From Drosophila miranda (lineage: Eukaryota; Arthropoda; Insecta; Diptera; Drosophilidae), in NCBI RefSeq assembly GCF_003369915.1, contig NW_022881614.1, positions 32,943,474 through 33,007,473 on the forward strand: DNA of 64,000 nucleotides, written 5' to 3'. Below are positions 12,147 through 24,601 of the stretch, in pieces. Position 1 is the stretch's first letter; each line of letters begins with the position of its first letter. Below the pieces are notes generated by a model. It was given only the letters and a program-made list of their open reading frames with translations. It ran no database searches and had not been told where the DNA came from. The position numbers and the translations under genes were made by a program.

Positions 12147-14511
12147 TGTAGCATATCACATACAACGATTGTTGTGTGTGGCGGTGCCACTCGAGCTGGT
12201 CGGGGGTGTATCGGGCAGGACTGGTGCACGCGCTGGCTCCGGCTGTATGATCGGTAGTATGGGGGGGTTCCTATACTGGTCCTTTCCTATACGTGCTCGC
12301 GTCGATACCTTATCTTATTATTATTTTTTTTCGCGTGCGATACCCTGCGTATGACCGTATGACTAGTGTTAGGGGGTTGGGGAAGGAGGATGAGGAGGCT
12401 GGGGGAATTAGAAGGGACAAAGGAATTAAGGGGACAGGGAAGTGGCTTCCGCGTTGCATATCCGAACCGACGGGTAGCTGGGCTGGTGTTGGATGCAACA
12501 GCCATGGCCCTCCCAACCTTGATCATCCTAATTCCGAAGAAAATATGGCTTATGGATGATCCCTTTTCTCGCCGGGGGTCATACCTCACTCTCCCTCATC
12601 GATCCCTGCATGGCTCCTAAACAAAAATCTTCTAACAATTCATTTCCAAATCTTTAACAATATTTATTTTTATCGATAGTGCCTAAAGCTAAATACATGG
12701 GTAGAAGGAAAATGATAGATAGTTATGGGGTGAGTATAAGCTAGGGCAATAAGAGAATTAAAACTATAGGAATAATAATTTTAAATAATAGGAATAAAAT
12801 ATATGATCTCAAAAACAGGTGGTAAGGTACTGGGAATAATTTAACGAATAATAACAATAATAATGAATATTTAAGTAGGAACTTTTGTAATTTAAGATTT
12901 CTTCATTTTCGGTATTTTTGTATTAATGCAGAAGTAAGGGTAACTAATCACCGTCGCATAGGTGTGAAGCACCTGCTGCCGCTGATCTGCGCTAAAGCTT
13001 ACAGCTTCCAAAGCTCTTGAGCTTTGCGTGGGCTTAAGGCCTCTTTACAACAAAAAAAGCTCCAACATAATTTAGGGAAAAATCAAAGACTACGGGCGAC
13101 CGGGCTCATGTATGGTTTTTTCTTTTGTCTCTTTATGTTAAAAGTTTATAAACGTTAACTGGGAGTTTGTTCACTTACGTACTTTCATGTTCCGGCCACG
13201 TCCAAAAGATCTTTCGGCGAGGGGAATACCTGTAAGTTTTAGAGAGAGAGCACACACACATGCACACGCATGACCACGGCTAACACCAGATTATCTTGAT
13301 CTTCTTTTTCTTTTTGTTTAGGGCTTTTTTTTTGAGCATATATAGTTCATAAATCAAATTATTCCATCTTTAACTTCTATATTTTATACTTTATTCAATA
13401 TTTATTCGTTTATTTAGATTCGTTGGGGTAGGTCTTGATCCATAGACCAAGGTGTGGGCGCACGGAAAAAGCTCCAAGCAGCTGGTTTCGTTTTATATGC
13501 ACAAAGGGGTCAACGGCCTAACAAGCGCACATAAGTTCTTTGGGAATAAACGCACAATGGGCCACAAGAGGATCATACGAGTTCTGCCCGTTCCGTTGGG
13601 GGTTATTTAATACATTTAACCTTCACATGTCATGATCTGGCTTTTAGGTTAGGGCGAAGCACGGTGACAAAAAAAATTCGGGTCAGGGTCTCTTTTTCCT
13701 TGGACGGGTCTGGTTATTCCTGGCAAGGAAGATCACTTGGCACTTTTTGTTTAAGGCTCTTGGCCCGGTGGCTGGATGGCCCACTCTCGGTCGCGACGGC
13801 TCGCGTTGGGGCGGCGAAGAGCTCGCTGCTGCCGGCGCTAAAGCTCGGAAACGGCTGAGGGGCCGCTCTCTGTCGGCGCTGAAGCTCGGGAACTGCTGAA
13901 GGGCTCGCTGTGGTGGGTGGCGTTGGGGCTTTAGGTGGAGCTTCCCAACTCTACGGTGGACCGCGTTGGCGGAGGGCGTTGGGGCGTTGGGTGGAGCTTC
14001 CCAACTCTACGGTGGCCCGCTTTGGGGCGATCGTCAGAAAATTCGCACCATCCTCTGCACCGTGGATCGGGGATTGGTCTCTCGTCTGGGTGGATGGGGT
14101 CTTTCTTCCGAAAGGCCGGCGGATCGTGCTGATCTCCCAAGAACTTTTATTTGATTTTTACCTTTTATTAATTTTTTTTTTTTTTAGAGCTGGATAAGTA
14201 CGTCCGTACTGTTCGGATACCACGAGGAGAGAGCGAGCTGCTTCTCCCGGAAATCAAGGCCTCATCCCCTCGTTCTTCCCTTTTTCTTTTCGATTTGTCA
14301 AAATGACAGTGGGAGGAGGAGGCCGATTAAAACGTCAGCCAAACAAAATAATATGGGCAGCCCACGGTGACGAAGCGCACCCAGTAGATGGCGTGTTAAA
14401 AGCTTAGCTTTCTTGTACCCAACAGAAGACTTAGCCTATTCGCGTAGCATAATTTTAGGGAAAATTAAGACGTCGATGCAAACAATTTTTTCTTACAACA
14501 AGCGCACTACA
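12147..14511 (-). repeat. LTR (5' LTR of the Ulysses-like element)
   Basis: Second copy of the long LTR, adjoining the BaraA 5' fragment. The promoter for the element's minus-strand transcript should lie here. It carries the 29-base segment at about 12703-12731 that is absent from the other LTR; because short G-rich repeats flank the segment, slippage or deletion in the other copy is the simplest explanation. Confidence 0.93.
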
Positions 14512-14987
14512 GCGTGCAAATCCTTGTCTGCGTGGTTTCCATTAATAATTTTATGCTGCCCATTTGTAGCTGAGAAGCTGGAACCGCTGATGATGTGCGT
14601 TCCTACAGATATACTCATATAGTGGAATTCTTATAAAACTCGTATGGCTTGACTGTACCTGGCCCTCCGAATTTTTTTGGTTCACATAAGTGTTGCCACC
14701 TTTATCCGTATAGACGTGTTCGCCCCGCGATGGAGTGTTCTGAAATTGGCCGCCTACACCGGGCACTCTATAGGTGCCTTCACTTTGTCCCCGTATATAT
14801 ACCTGATTGCCAGGATCTCCAAATACATGGGGCCCATTGCGTCCGTCGTAGGTGTGTTGGGGATCGGCAGCTGTAAGGAAATATATATTTTCGATTAGCA
14901 ATGTTGAGGACATCCAGGCCATTCAGGTTGCTTACCGACGCATAGAACGCCACAAACCATTAAAACCACTGATCCAAAGGACTTCAT
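14512..14987 (-). pseudogene. BaraA: Baramicin A, 5' fragment (signal peptide and IM24 domain)
   Basis: Exon 1 is 14936-14987, ATG at 14987, encoding the hydrophobic signal peptide MKSFGSVVLMVCGVLCV. A 65-bp intron (14871-14935, phase 1) follows. Exon 2 starts at 14870 and encodes the IM24 domain ([55 protein letters not shown]). After VNQKN the frame changes. A stretch matching the family's next segment ([10 protein letters not shown]) appears in another frame from about 14605, so there is a small insertion, a short unrecognised intron or a frameshift in 14612-14660. Coding is cut off at 14512 by the LTR element. The promoter region is at 15054-15197. Confidence 0.93.
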
Positions 14988-15053
14988 TATATTCTGTGGT
15001 GTTATCAGACACAATTCTGAGCTGCAACTGAGCTCTGCTTGACCGGCTGCCAG

Positions 15054-15197
15054 TATTTATAGTAGCTAAGCGGTCGTCAGACATCAAGACATGAACTACC
15101 TATCACATTAGCAGCTGGGTGAGCTTTCAGCAGCCGCCTCTAAATTTCCCAAACGTCACAATCTTATTTGATAAGGGAATGCGATCGGGAATTTTAG
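15054..15197 (-). promoter_or_regulatory. BaraA promoter: TATA box, two NF-kB-type sites, GATA site
   Basis: On the minus strand a TATA box CTATAAATA (15054-15062) lies about 67 bases before the BaraA ATG, with an initiator-like TCAGTT about 30 bases downstream of it. Two kB-type sequences lie upstream: GGGAAATTTA (minus strand, 15141-15150) and GGGAATTTTA (plus strand, 15187-15196). A TGATAAG GATA site is at 15169-15175. Fly antimicrobial peptide promoters typically combine kB sites for Dif/Dorsal/Relish with GATA sites for Serpent. The promoter looks intact although the gene is not. The rest of 14988-15578 shows nothing else. Confidence 0.65.
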
Positions 15198-15578
15198 AAC
15201 ACGTCTTACAATACGTACTATTGTTGCAGTATTGACCCAGAGCAACCTGTCAACATACGAGCCTTTGTCTACCCAACTGATTGCATTTTATTTTCTATGC
15301 AGATTTCCTGTCAAACTTTCCAACTCAAATCTATCGAAAAGCCGAAACTTTTGCAAAGAAGGAACAATTTGTATACATTATAATTATTTTAATATAAATC
15401 CTTTACTTCGTTCCATAGTTTTAGTTACAAGGTGAATTGACAAACAAATAAAATTCCAATTGAAAAAAACCATCCATTTAACGGAAAGCTGCAGTTTCGT
15501 AGCAGCGGTAGATCGGTGTAGCATTTGTACTGACGTTGAATTGGCGTTGGCAATGAGTTTTTCGAGCTCGCCAACGAG

Positions 15579-16636
<1,058 letters not shown>

Positions 16637-16758
16637 CTAGGTTAGGTTAGGTTAGGTTAACCCGGACGGCCCTCAGCGGGGCCACGCATAGGCCAATATG
16701 GCCCTTAGTTATCCGGATGGGGGGGTATATGAACCGTTGCGGGAGTGTTAATGTGGTT

Positions 16759-19700
16759 TTAAAAGTCCCCGAGAATCGAGGTGTTTTTAGCATAGGCCAG
16801 CAGTTCCTGTGGCGTCCTTTTGGAGGCATCTTCCAGTGATGCCAACACTGGGGCGCCCAGGTATCTCCTCCTTGCCCTTGAGAGAGCCGGACAGTTGCAG
16901 ATGAGATGTTCTAGGGTTTCGATAGCCCCAGGTTCCTCACATTTCCTACAACTGTCTCTGTTGGTGCTGCATGTGCAGCAGCCAGACAGTGACCTGTTAG
17001 TATTCCCACTAGCAATCTACAGTCCTTTCGTGGTAGGTGCAGTAGGTAGTGGCTAAGTTTCTCGTTGCGCTCCTTGCACATTATCTTCGAGGTTCTGCAG
17101 GTGGTGGTACTCCTCCACCTGCTATCAGTCTGTGCTCTAGGGAGTTCTGAGGGAGACAGGCACGTTCTCGGTTCTCCTATTCTCCAGCCCGACGCCTTCC
17201 TTAGCTAGTACGTCCGCCGCTTCGTTTCCTTCGATGCCGTGGTGGCTGGGAACCCAATAGATCCGCACTGTCTTTGTCGTGCTTAGGATGTCTAATGCCT
17301 CCCTGCTCGCCAAGACACTTCTGGAACTGACCGCGGACGACTGCATGGATCTTATCGCCGCTTGGCTGTCGACGAATAGGTTGACCGCATCGTGTGCTCG
17401 TTCTGTGAGGAGAGCGACCTCCGCTGCTTTCCCGATGGCAAAAACTTCTGCCTGGAATATGCTGCATTGGTCCGGTAGCTTATACGACAGCCTTATCTCA
17501 GGGTCTGTACAGTATAGGCCCGCTCCTACTCCTCCGTCCATCTTGGAGCCGTCTGTGTATATATTGAGGTGCTCAGTTTGGTCCATTCCAATTTTCCAGT
17601 CCAAAGATGAGGTTGTTTTGACGTCAAGGCAAGTTTGGGGGGTCATGTAATCAGTTGATCTGGTCATTTCCCTGCCGATTGAACTATGCCCGTATCCTTG
17701 TGGCAATAGATTTCCTGATGCTATGAGGCGTTGTGCTGCCTTTCCCGCAATCAGGCGAGCGTGAATGTCCAGGGGGTCGATTCCGAGGACAGTTTCGAGT
17801 GCTTTTGTTGGGGTTGACCTCAGCGCCCCTGTAATACAGAGCAGAGCCTGTCGCTGAGTCTTTTCCATAAGCTTATGGTATGTCTTCTTTTCAGTAGCCT
17901 GCCACCACACTAAGGCTCCATACAGCAGAGTTGGTTGGTCGCACCACCGAGATGTAGATCCAGTACATTAGAGCAGGTGACAGGCCCCATGTGCTGCTGA
18001 GCATCTTCTTGGATGCATAAAGCGCAATGGTAGCCTTCTTCACCCTTTCCACTACATTGGGCCTCCATGCCAGCTTGCTGTCCAGTACTGTGCCTAGGTA
18101 TTTCACCTGTGATTTTGGAGTCAGCCTAGTTTGGTCAATTTTCGGGGGGGTCCATTCGGTACCTTGTACCTCTTGGTAAAGAGGATGAGGTCCGTCTTGT
18201 CCGCGTTGATACTGAGTCCTACCTCTTCCGCCCACTCACGTATCTCCCTAAGTGTACGTTCCATTAAGGAGCTGAGGGTCGATGGACATACACCCGTAAT
18301 AAGTATGCTTATGTCGTCTGCATAAGCTGTTATCTTTGGGGCCTTCCTTTCAAATCTCTTGATGAGGTCGTCGACCAACAGATTCCACAGTAGTGGCGAC
18401 AGGACTCCACCCTGAGGTGTGCCTCTGTGTGCCCCCTTTACCATGGAAGCAGTGCCCCACTCCGATTGCACCGGTCTACAACTTAGGAGGTTTTTGATCC
18501 AGACGTTGATTGCAGGGTGTATGTTATTCGCTTCTAGGCGACTTGTTATTGCGGTTGTGGCCACGTTGTTGAATGCTCCTGAGATGTCCACAAATGCTCC
18601 CAAAGCATACTTTTTGTTGTGAAGGGCGCTCTCGATGGTGGCTACTAGCGAGTGTAGTGCCGTCTCCACTGATTTCCCTTTAGTGTAGGCGTGTTGGTTT
18701 GTTGACATCAGTCCCTCTACCTCATTCCTGATGTGCAAATCCAACAGCTTTTCTAGTGTTTTTAGTATAAAGGAGGTAAGGCTTATCGGTCTGTAATCCT
18801 TGGGACTCCCGTGGCTGCACTTTCCTGCCTTAGGGAGGAAGACAACTCTCGAGGTTCTCCATTGGATGGGGATATAGCCCGTACTTAGTCATGCTGAGTA
18901 TATTGCGAGGAGCCATGGGGTAATAACCTCTTTGGTCAACTGCATCATGGCTGGGAATATCCCGTCCAGTCCTGGTGCTTTTATGCCCGCGAAGGAGTTT
19001 ATGGCCCAGTGGATTCTCTTAGTGGTTAACAGACCTATTGGAGGGTGCTGTTTCTCGGTTGCTAGGTCCTGATGCTCCTTGGCGTCAGTGACCTCGGTGC
19101 ATCCAGGGAAGTGCGCCTCCATTAGTGCTGTTAGGGCTTCTTTACTGCCCTCTGTCCACTGTCCGTTGTCTAGTTTTAGTTGGCTCTGTACTGTGGGCTG
19201 CTTTGAAAGCAGCTTCCGAAGCCTAGCGGTTTCGGGCACTTTCTCGATGTTGGAGCAGAAGTTTCTCCACGAGTTCCTTTGTGCCTTACGTATTTCCTTC
19301 TTGTAGCTCCTAAGTAGGATTTTATATTCCTCATTGACAATCTCTTCGTTCGCTTGTTTGGCGATCTCGAAGAATTCCTTGAGGTTGTTCCTTTGGAGAG
19401 AGAGATCTCGGTTCCACCAGAGTGGCTTGGGCCTCCTCTTCGTTCTCGGGGGGTTGCACGATGCATGGTAGGCGTTCAGTAACTCGTTGGATAGGGTCTT
19501 TAGGGACTTCTCTATATCCTCCGCGGATTTCACTGAGCCCGGATTCGCGAGCTTCGAAGTAACTGTCTTTTTAAACTTTGCCCAGTTTGTGTTCCGGGGG
19601 TTTCTATAGACTGTTGTCTTCGAAGGGTGTTTGAATTCGCACTTGAACTGAATGTACTTATGGTCTGAGAAGGATGGTCTTTCGAGGACCCTCCAGCTAG

Positions 19701-20309
19701 ATACCGTAGTACTATTTCCCGTTGCAAGTGTTAGGTCTAGCACGTTGGATGAGGTCGGACCTACGAAGGTGTGCTCCTCCCCAACGTTTGCTATATATAG
19801 ATTAGTTGCTAGTATAAAGTCTAAGAGTGACTCACCTCTGTCATTGATGTCGTTGCTTCCCCACACATTGTGGTGGGCATTGGCGTCCGTTCCGATGACG
19901 AGTTGATAGTTTTTGGTGCCGGCTTCTGTCACCAGGCTCCTGAGTTCGTCGGGTGGTGCGGGTCTGTCGTGAGCCATGTAGCAGGAAGCCACCAGAAGGC
20001 GCTTTTCCTCACTTTCCAGTATCACAACCGTCAGGTCATCCGTGCTGTAATGAGACATAAGGTAAGCATGGATTCCCTTTCGTACGAGTACGACGGTTCT
20101 GTTCCTGCTTACCGATGTTGAGTAGAACAAATATGATTTGAGGACTTTAGTCCGGCCACTGAATTGCCTGTCGCAATCCAGGGCGCCTGGACTAGAGCTA
20201 TGTCGGCGAGCCCTTGCTCCATGGCGATGAGGAGCTCCGCCGCCGCTACCTTGCTTTTATGCAAGTTGAGCTGCACCACACTCAGCATGGGTGGCTGGCT
20301 CACTTGCAC
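16759..20309 (-). pseudogene. LOA LINE ORF2: endonuclease, reverse transcriptase, RNase H
   Basis: Endonuclease segments are VVQLNLHKSKVAAAELL (20309 down), GTDANAHHNVWGS, NVLDLTL and SDHKYI. The RT has DISGAFNNV, GTPQGGVLSPLLWN and the catalytic YADD. RNase H has YTDGSKMDGG, FQAEVFAI, FVDSQAAI and WVPSHHGIEGNEAADVL. A C-terminal Cys-His segment (CRKCEEPG...HLICNC) ends at TAA 16759-16761. The pieces lie in several frames, with breaks near 20120, 18800, 18130 and 17900, so the protein is not made in full. Confidence 0.85.
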
Positions 20310-21279
20310 CTGACGGGTTGACTACCAGCGTCAGGTCACCGTCCTTCTCTTCTTCGTCTTCAAGCGCAATACCCTGGGCGGCCTCCACGATGGACTCGAG
20401 ACCTAAGTCCTTTTCCACCTCAGGGTGGCGCTTTTTGAGGCGCAGGTAGACGCTACCCATGCCCCACGCCATCTTCCCGAACTTGGGGTATAGCAGATCC
20501 TCTGCTTCCTTGTTTATTTGGAGGATCACACATTGGCCCCCCTCGTTGGGTAGTGGGCTACCAATGTGTAGGATCCTCCAATCGGCCGTTGGCACGTCCG
20601 CGTTTTGCCGCTGAAGGAGCTTCAGCGCTCGGTCCCCCTGGATTGTGATGGGGAAGAGTACCTTCGCCTTAGGCTTGGACGGGATAAGCTCCCGGTCCAC
20701 AACCTCCAGCTTGGCCCCCTCCCACATCGCCTCCAGTTGGCAGACCGTACGCGTCAGCCACCTTAGGGTTGGATCATCATTGCACTTCAGGATCTTAACC
20801 CCACTTAGCCACCCAGCACCATCGAACGTGGGCATTGGGGCCGCGGGGTCTTCCTCCATCTGTGCAAAAAGTGCGTTGCCTCTTGGTGGCCATCATCTCC
20901 TCCACCTTATTGGCATATTCGCCATTCGACGCCCTCATCTGTGGCATCTGAGCATAATGTAGCCGACCCTCCTCTACTCTCTGCTCGGCCCAGGCTAGCT
21001 TGACCTTCTCCTCCTGGGAGATGTCTGCTTTACCTTGCAGACGGCTTTTGATGTTGAGGGCCGCTTTGTATTGCGCTTTGGCCTTCATGCCCTCCTTGGA
21101 ACGCTTCGGCCCTTCCCTACGCAGGGAGCTGGTGCCGGGTTCCGGCGAGCGGAGAAGGCTCTCTTCATCCGTCCTGCTTAGAGAGAGCACGCTCTCCAGA
21201 TCCGTGTCTGTATCGACTACGGCATCCTTGCGGCTCAACTTGCAGGGTACGGAGTGAGTTGTTTTTGTTGCTTGTTGTT
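20257..21279 (-). pseudogene. LOA LINE ORF1
   Basis: The N-terminal part (frame at 20795-21279) is charged and helical (EEKVKLAWAEQRVEEGRLHY). It is joined in another frame to MEEDPAAPMP...WLTRTVCQLEAMWEG and SKPKAKVLFPITIQGDRALK (20257-20859), the conserved block I associate with DUF4780 of Loa-type elements. The frame change at about 20850 breaks the gene. The function would be RNA binding. Confidence 0.75.
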
Positions 21280-21371
21280 GGAGAAATGCTAAGGATTGTA
21301 TCATTTGAGGATGGTCAATCCGAGAACTCAGCGTCAGTGTCAGTGTTAGTGTTAGTTGCAACTTAACGTAC

Positions 21372-22398
21372 CTGAAATCATTGAAAATGTACCACTGGTG
21401 CTGCGAATCCTCCGAGGACTCCGAGGCTGCCAGCTTCATGGTGTGGTACTGCCGTCGCACATTTATCATGGAAACAAGGTTCTTCTGGGTGCCATCATCG
21501 ACTTGGCAGACGACAGCGTGTAATGAATACATTCGATTAATCTCGCCATTTTCTTTGGAAGGCTTGTCCCCCTCCTCCTCCTGTTCGCCCTTCTCCGTAT
21601 CCGATTGCGTTTCCACGACCAGCTCTCCCTGGTCGGTAATGGTCATGGTCAAGGTTAGCGGGAACCATGATTTCTGACGACCGCTGGGCGAACTGCTAGA
21701 GTTGTTTGATTGGCTCGTGTGCGGCGGGGACTTTCTGCAATACGTTCATAAACATTTACACAGACGAAGCTTTTGAATATATCTAAACAGAGCTAACCGA
21801 TCCGGGTGCATAAAGTGGCAGTCGCTGGCAGGGTTTGCTTGTGCTGAGGGAAGCAGATACCTCCACAGAGGCCTTTTCGTTGCAGCGATGGAGCTGGCGC
21901 TTTAGAAAACCTATATCCTTTTCGTTATTGAGACCGCAGTTGATAGCCAGCATTTGCGGAAGAGATGTGTGATTCCATTGTAAATGACAATCTCGCCATC
22001 AGGTGCGTGAAATCTCTTACCTTTACGCTCTGATTAGTGGGCGAAAACTTTTTACAGTTCTCGCAGAATGCCTGAATGCTCTTTTCCGAGCTGAGAGAAC
22101 GCTTCAAAATAGTTCCAAAGTTGAAATACTGCTCACTATCTTTAATGTGAGTGGGATACGACATGTTGCAGGCCAGCAGCAGGTTTTCCTTCGATTTCTG
22201 TAAAATTAACTCTTTTAAAAACCTTGCACATGCACAATATAATTTATTAAATTCTACCTCAACGTGACATTTGATGCAGCGGTTTATACAGATCTGCTTG
22301 GTGCCGAATATTTTGCTTATATCCGTTTCTGCGTTAATCTTGCTGCGTTCCCTGTCATCATCCTTGGCGGTGTCATCTACTAGTGTGGAAGAAACCCG
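21372..22398 (-). pseudogene. PAN2: PAN2, central exons (UCH-like domain)
   Basis: Pieces, 5' to 3', are: end of the interrupted exon 22258-22398 (SSTLVDD...[17 protein letters not shown]), exon 22021-22197 ([18 protein letters not shown]), exon 21798 to about 21970 ([16 protein letters not shown]), and exon 21372-21734 (MYSLHAVVCQVDDG...QWYIFNDF). Two further defects are visible. The exon near 21970 has no AG acceptor in the 30 bases before its conserved start. In 21798-21835 the Cys-His motif usual in PAN2 after SKPC is shortened, so that CHFMHPDR now lies in another frame. This is the pseudo-ubiquitin-hydrolase region that contacts PAN3 and RNA. The BEL insertion ends at 22399. Confidence 0.87.
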
Positions 22399-22709
22399 TG
22401 TTGCGTGACCTTCCATCCATGGCCACAATTATTAGTTATTGATCTGAATTATGAAGTCTAGTGTAAGTTAGGCTAGGGCAAAGCGGGAGCGCAATAAAAG
22501 CTCGCTCTCTCGCTCTTGGCGAATTCGCCCCGCTTTGCCACCGTAGGTTAGCTAGAGTAAGAGATTTGAATTGTGAAGAAAATATAGTTGTTCGCCAACC
22601 TTGAATTAGATCGAGCGTATCAAGTTTTTCGCCCCGCCAAATAAATAATTTAAATTACAGCCACCCAAAGTTTTCGGTAATTGATTAGAAAAACTCTTCT
22701 AATTTTTCA
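22399..22709 (+). repeat. 5' LTR of BEL element 1
   Basis: 311 bp. It matches 29757-30028 plus 36377-36415, differing by at least one base (GCTCTTGGCG against GCCCTTGGCG). Confidence 0.9.
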
Positions 22710-23087
22710 TGGCGCCCCCGGGTGGACTGTAAAGTGAATTATAGGCAACAACAATAAGTGACAGTGACACAAGAAATTGCAGTATACATATGCAAACATA
22801 TTCGTTGCCCGCGTCGTGTGTGTGTGCAATCGGCAATCAATTTGTAAAATATCATCGCGTCGGTCGCGCCAACAATAATTTTTGTGCAAATTCTGCTACC
22901 GCCGAGGGATGCCCTGCGATAAAGACAGGAAAGTAGCAGTTGGATTCAAAGATCCAAAAGAGGAATCAGAGGTATTTGTGCAGAAAATTGAAGGCTGAGC
23001 AAAAGACATTCAGATCTCTCTTTGAGGTGTCTTGTGCTGAAAACATTGCACATCGCCTTCAATTCTAGGCACAGACGTATGATATAC

Positions 23088-24117
23088 AGTATGTCAAGAA
23101 ACTCTTTACACACTGAAAATAAATTAAATTTTTTTACTTTGGATAAGAAAATAATGGCCTTTGGTTCAAATTTATCAAATTTTTTTAATTCATAACCATT
23201 CAGAGATTAATTATAAAGTAGTTAGTGAAAAAAAAAATAACAAAACTATAAATAGGTAACTTAAAAAATAACAAAAACAATGATTACTCATTTTTGACAC
23301 TGTCAAGAAAGTCTTTACACAAAATATTTTCATTTTTTAAATTCAAAATTCTTCGTAATTATTTAATATATTTAACTTATTTTAATATTTGGTATGTCCA
23401 CCCTTAGCATTGACTACATGCTGGAGCCGTTTTTTCATCGAATTTATCAATTTTTGTAGGTCATACTCAAAGGGAATCTTTTGCTACTCTTCCAATATGA
23501 ATTCTTTGAGCTGATTGCGGTTTTTGGGCTGTCTTTTTCCCACTTTCTTCTTCAAATAGGCCCACAAATTTTCAATGGGGTTAAGATCGGGACTCTGGGG
23601 TGGTGTATCAATAACTTTTCCACAGTTGTAAAGCAGCCAAGCTCTCACATTGGACTCTTTATGTTTGAGATCATTGTCTTGATAAAACTTAAATTTGGCC
23701 CTATTTTCCGTAACAAATTTCTCCGCACTGCTTTTAAAATTTGTTTTTAAAATTTGGAGGTACTGTTTGGCATCCATTGTGTTCTCAATAAATTCAATAT
23801 TTCCCACTCCTCGGCTAGAGATGCACCCCCAAATCATAACCGAACGTTTTCCAAACTTTACAGTCGGAATGATGTTTCGGTTATCTAAAGCTGTTAACGG
23901 CTTGCGCCATACTCTGGGTGGACCATCATTGTAATATAGCATCATTTTTGTTTCGTGGCAAAATATGACGTCATCCCAATACTCTGCCGGCTTACTGATC
24001 ATGTTAACAGCGAAAGTGAAGCGCTTTTCCACATTGACCGACGAAAGCAGTTTTTTTCGTGCCACTCTGGAAGAGTATTTATGGCGTAGAATAACCTGGC
24101 GTACCGCTATTTGGACG
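23088..24117 (-). pseudogene. Tc1/mariner transposase relic
   Basis: A truncated Tc1-like element in the leader of BEL element 1. Its end at 23088 (CAGTATGTCAAGAAACTC) adjoins TA, the family's target, and a second similar motif (TGTCAAGAAAGTCTTTACAC) lies at about 23299. The transposase on the minus strand starts in mid-protein at about 24117 (VRQVILRHKYSSRVARKKL), so the DNA-binding half is missing. The first catalytic position reads FCHETKM where relatives have an Asp; YQDNDLKHKE and SPDLNPIENLW follow. A TAG interrupts it near 23481 before the C terminus (HVVNAKGGHTKY). It is dead. Confidence 0.8.
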
Positions 24118-24601
24118 CAACAGTTATATGTACATACATACATCTTTCGTTTACTGCAATCACTGTCGCTCCCCCCCCCCCCCCCCACCCCTTTTAATTT
24201 TGTTCTACCTTTCTTGTCGTTAGAACCTCACAAAGTTTGTTCGTTCGTTCAGCCAAGCCACGGCGTATAGAGAATACCCACACATATGTACATACAAGCA
24301 GCAGCACCGGTGCATTATTTCGCTTTCGCTTCTCCACTGCTGCTTGCGTTGTATTTGTTGGGAGAATTTTCGTTGCCGCTCTTTAGCTTAACGGTGCGCT
24401 ACCCTGTATCTAACGGGTATATTGTTTTCGGCTGTTACTTGCAACGACTCTTTCCCTTGATACCTCGTGCCTCGACATTCAATTCAAATTCGTTTTCTAT
24501 TATCGTTCTCGTTCAAACATAAAAAAAAAAAAAAAATAATAATAAATAAATAAATAGAAATAATAGTGGTTTGTTGTGTAAAATCTTCATACACAAACAT
24601 T

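Larger units (their letters stand above)
4366..14511 (-). mobile_element. Ulysses/Osvaldo-like Gypsy LTR retrotransposon
   Basis: A complete 10.1-kb element on the minus strand, inserted in BaraA. The host sequence GCGT is present on both sides (4362-4365 and 14512-14515), a 4-bp target duplication as expected for Gypsy elements. The LTRs are about 2.34 and 2.37 kb and run TGT...ACA. The primer-binding site at 12117-12134 matches the 3' end of a fly lysine tRNA, as in Ulysses and Osvaldo, and the very long LTRs also fit Ulysses. Order on the minus strand: LTR, PBS, leader, gag, protease-RT-RNase H, integrase, polypurine tract, LTR. There is no env. I count about nine substitutions between the LTRs (roughly 0.4%), so the insertion is recent. 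Confidence 0.92.
16640..21279 (-). mobile_element. LOA-clade LINE (Trim/Bilbo-like)
   Basis: A 4.64-kb non-LTR retrotransposon on the minus strand. The 12-base sequence GGAGAAATGCTA lies on both sides (16628-16639 and 21280-21291) and is the target duplication. It has two coding regions: an ORF1 with the Loa-type DUF4780-like block, and an ORF2 with apurinic endonuclease, reverse transcriptase and RNase H. The RNase H and the ORF1 type point to the LOA clade. The 3' end on the minus strand is a short array of CCTAA repeats rather than poly(A). Several frameshifts break ORF2. The element sits nine bases inside a PAN2 exon. Confidence 0.88.

Noticed and set aside
16640-16661. CCTAA array as a telomere or subtelomere repeat
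   Set aside because: It is the 3' tail of the LINE, directly bounded by the target duplication.
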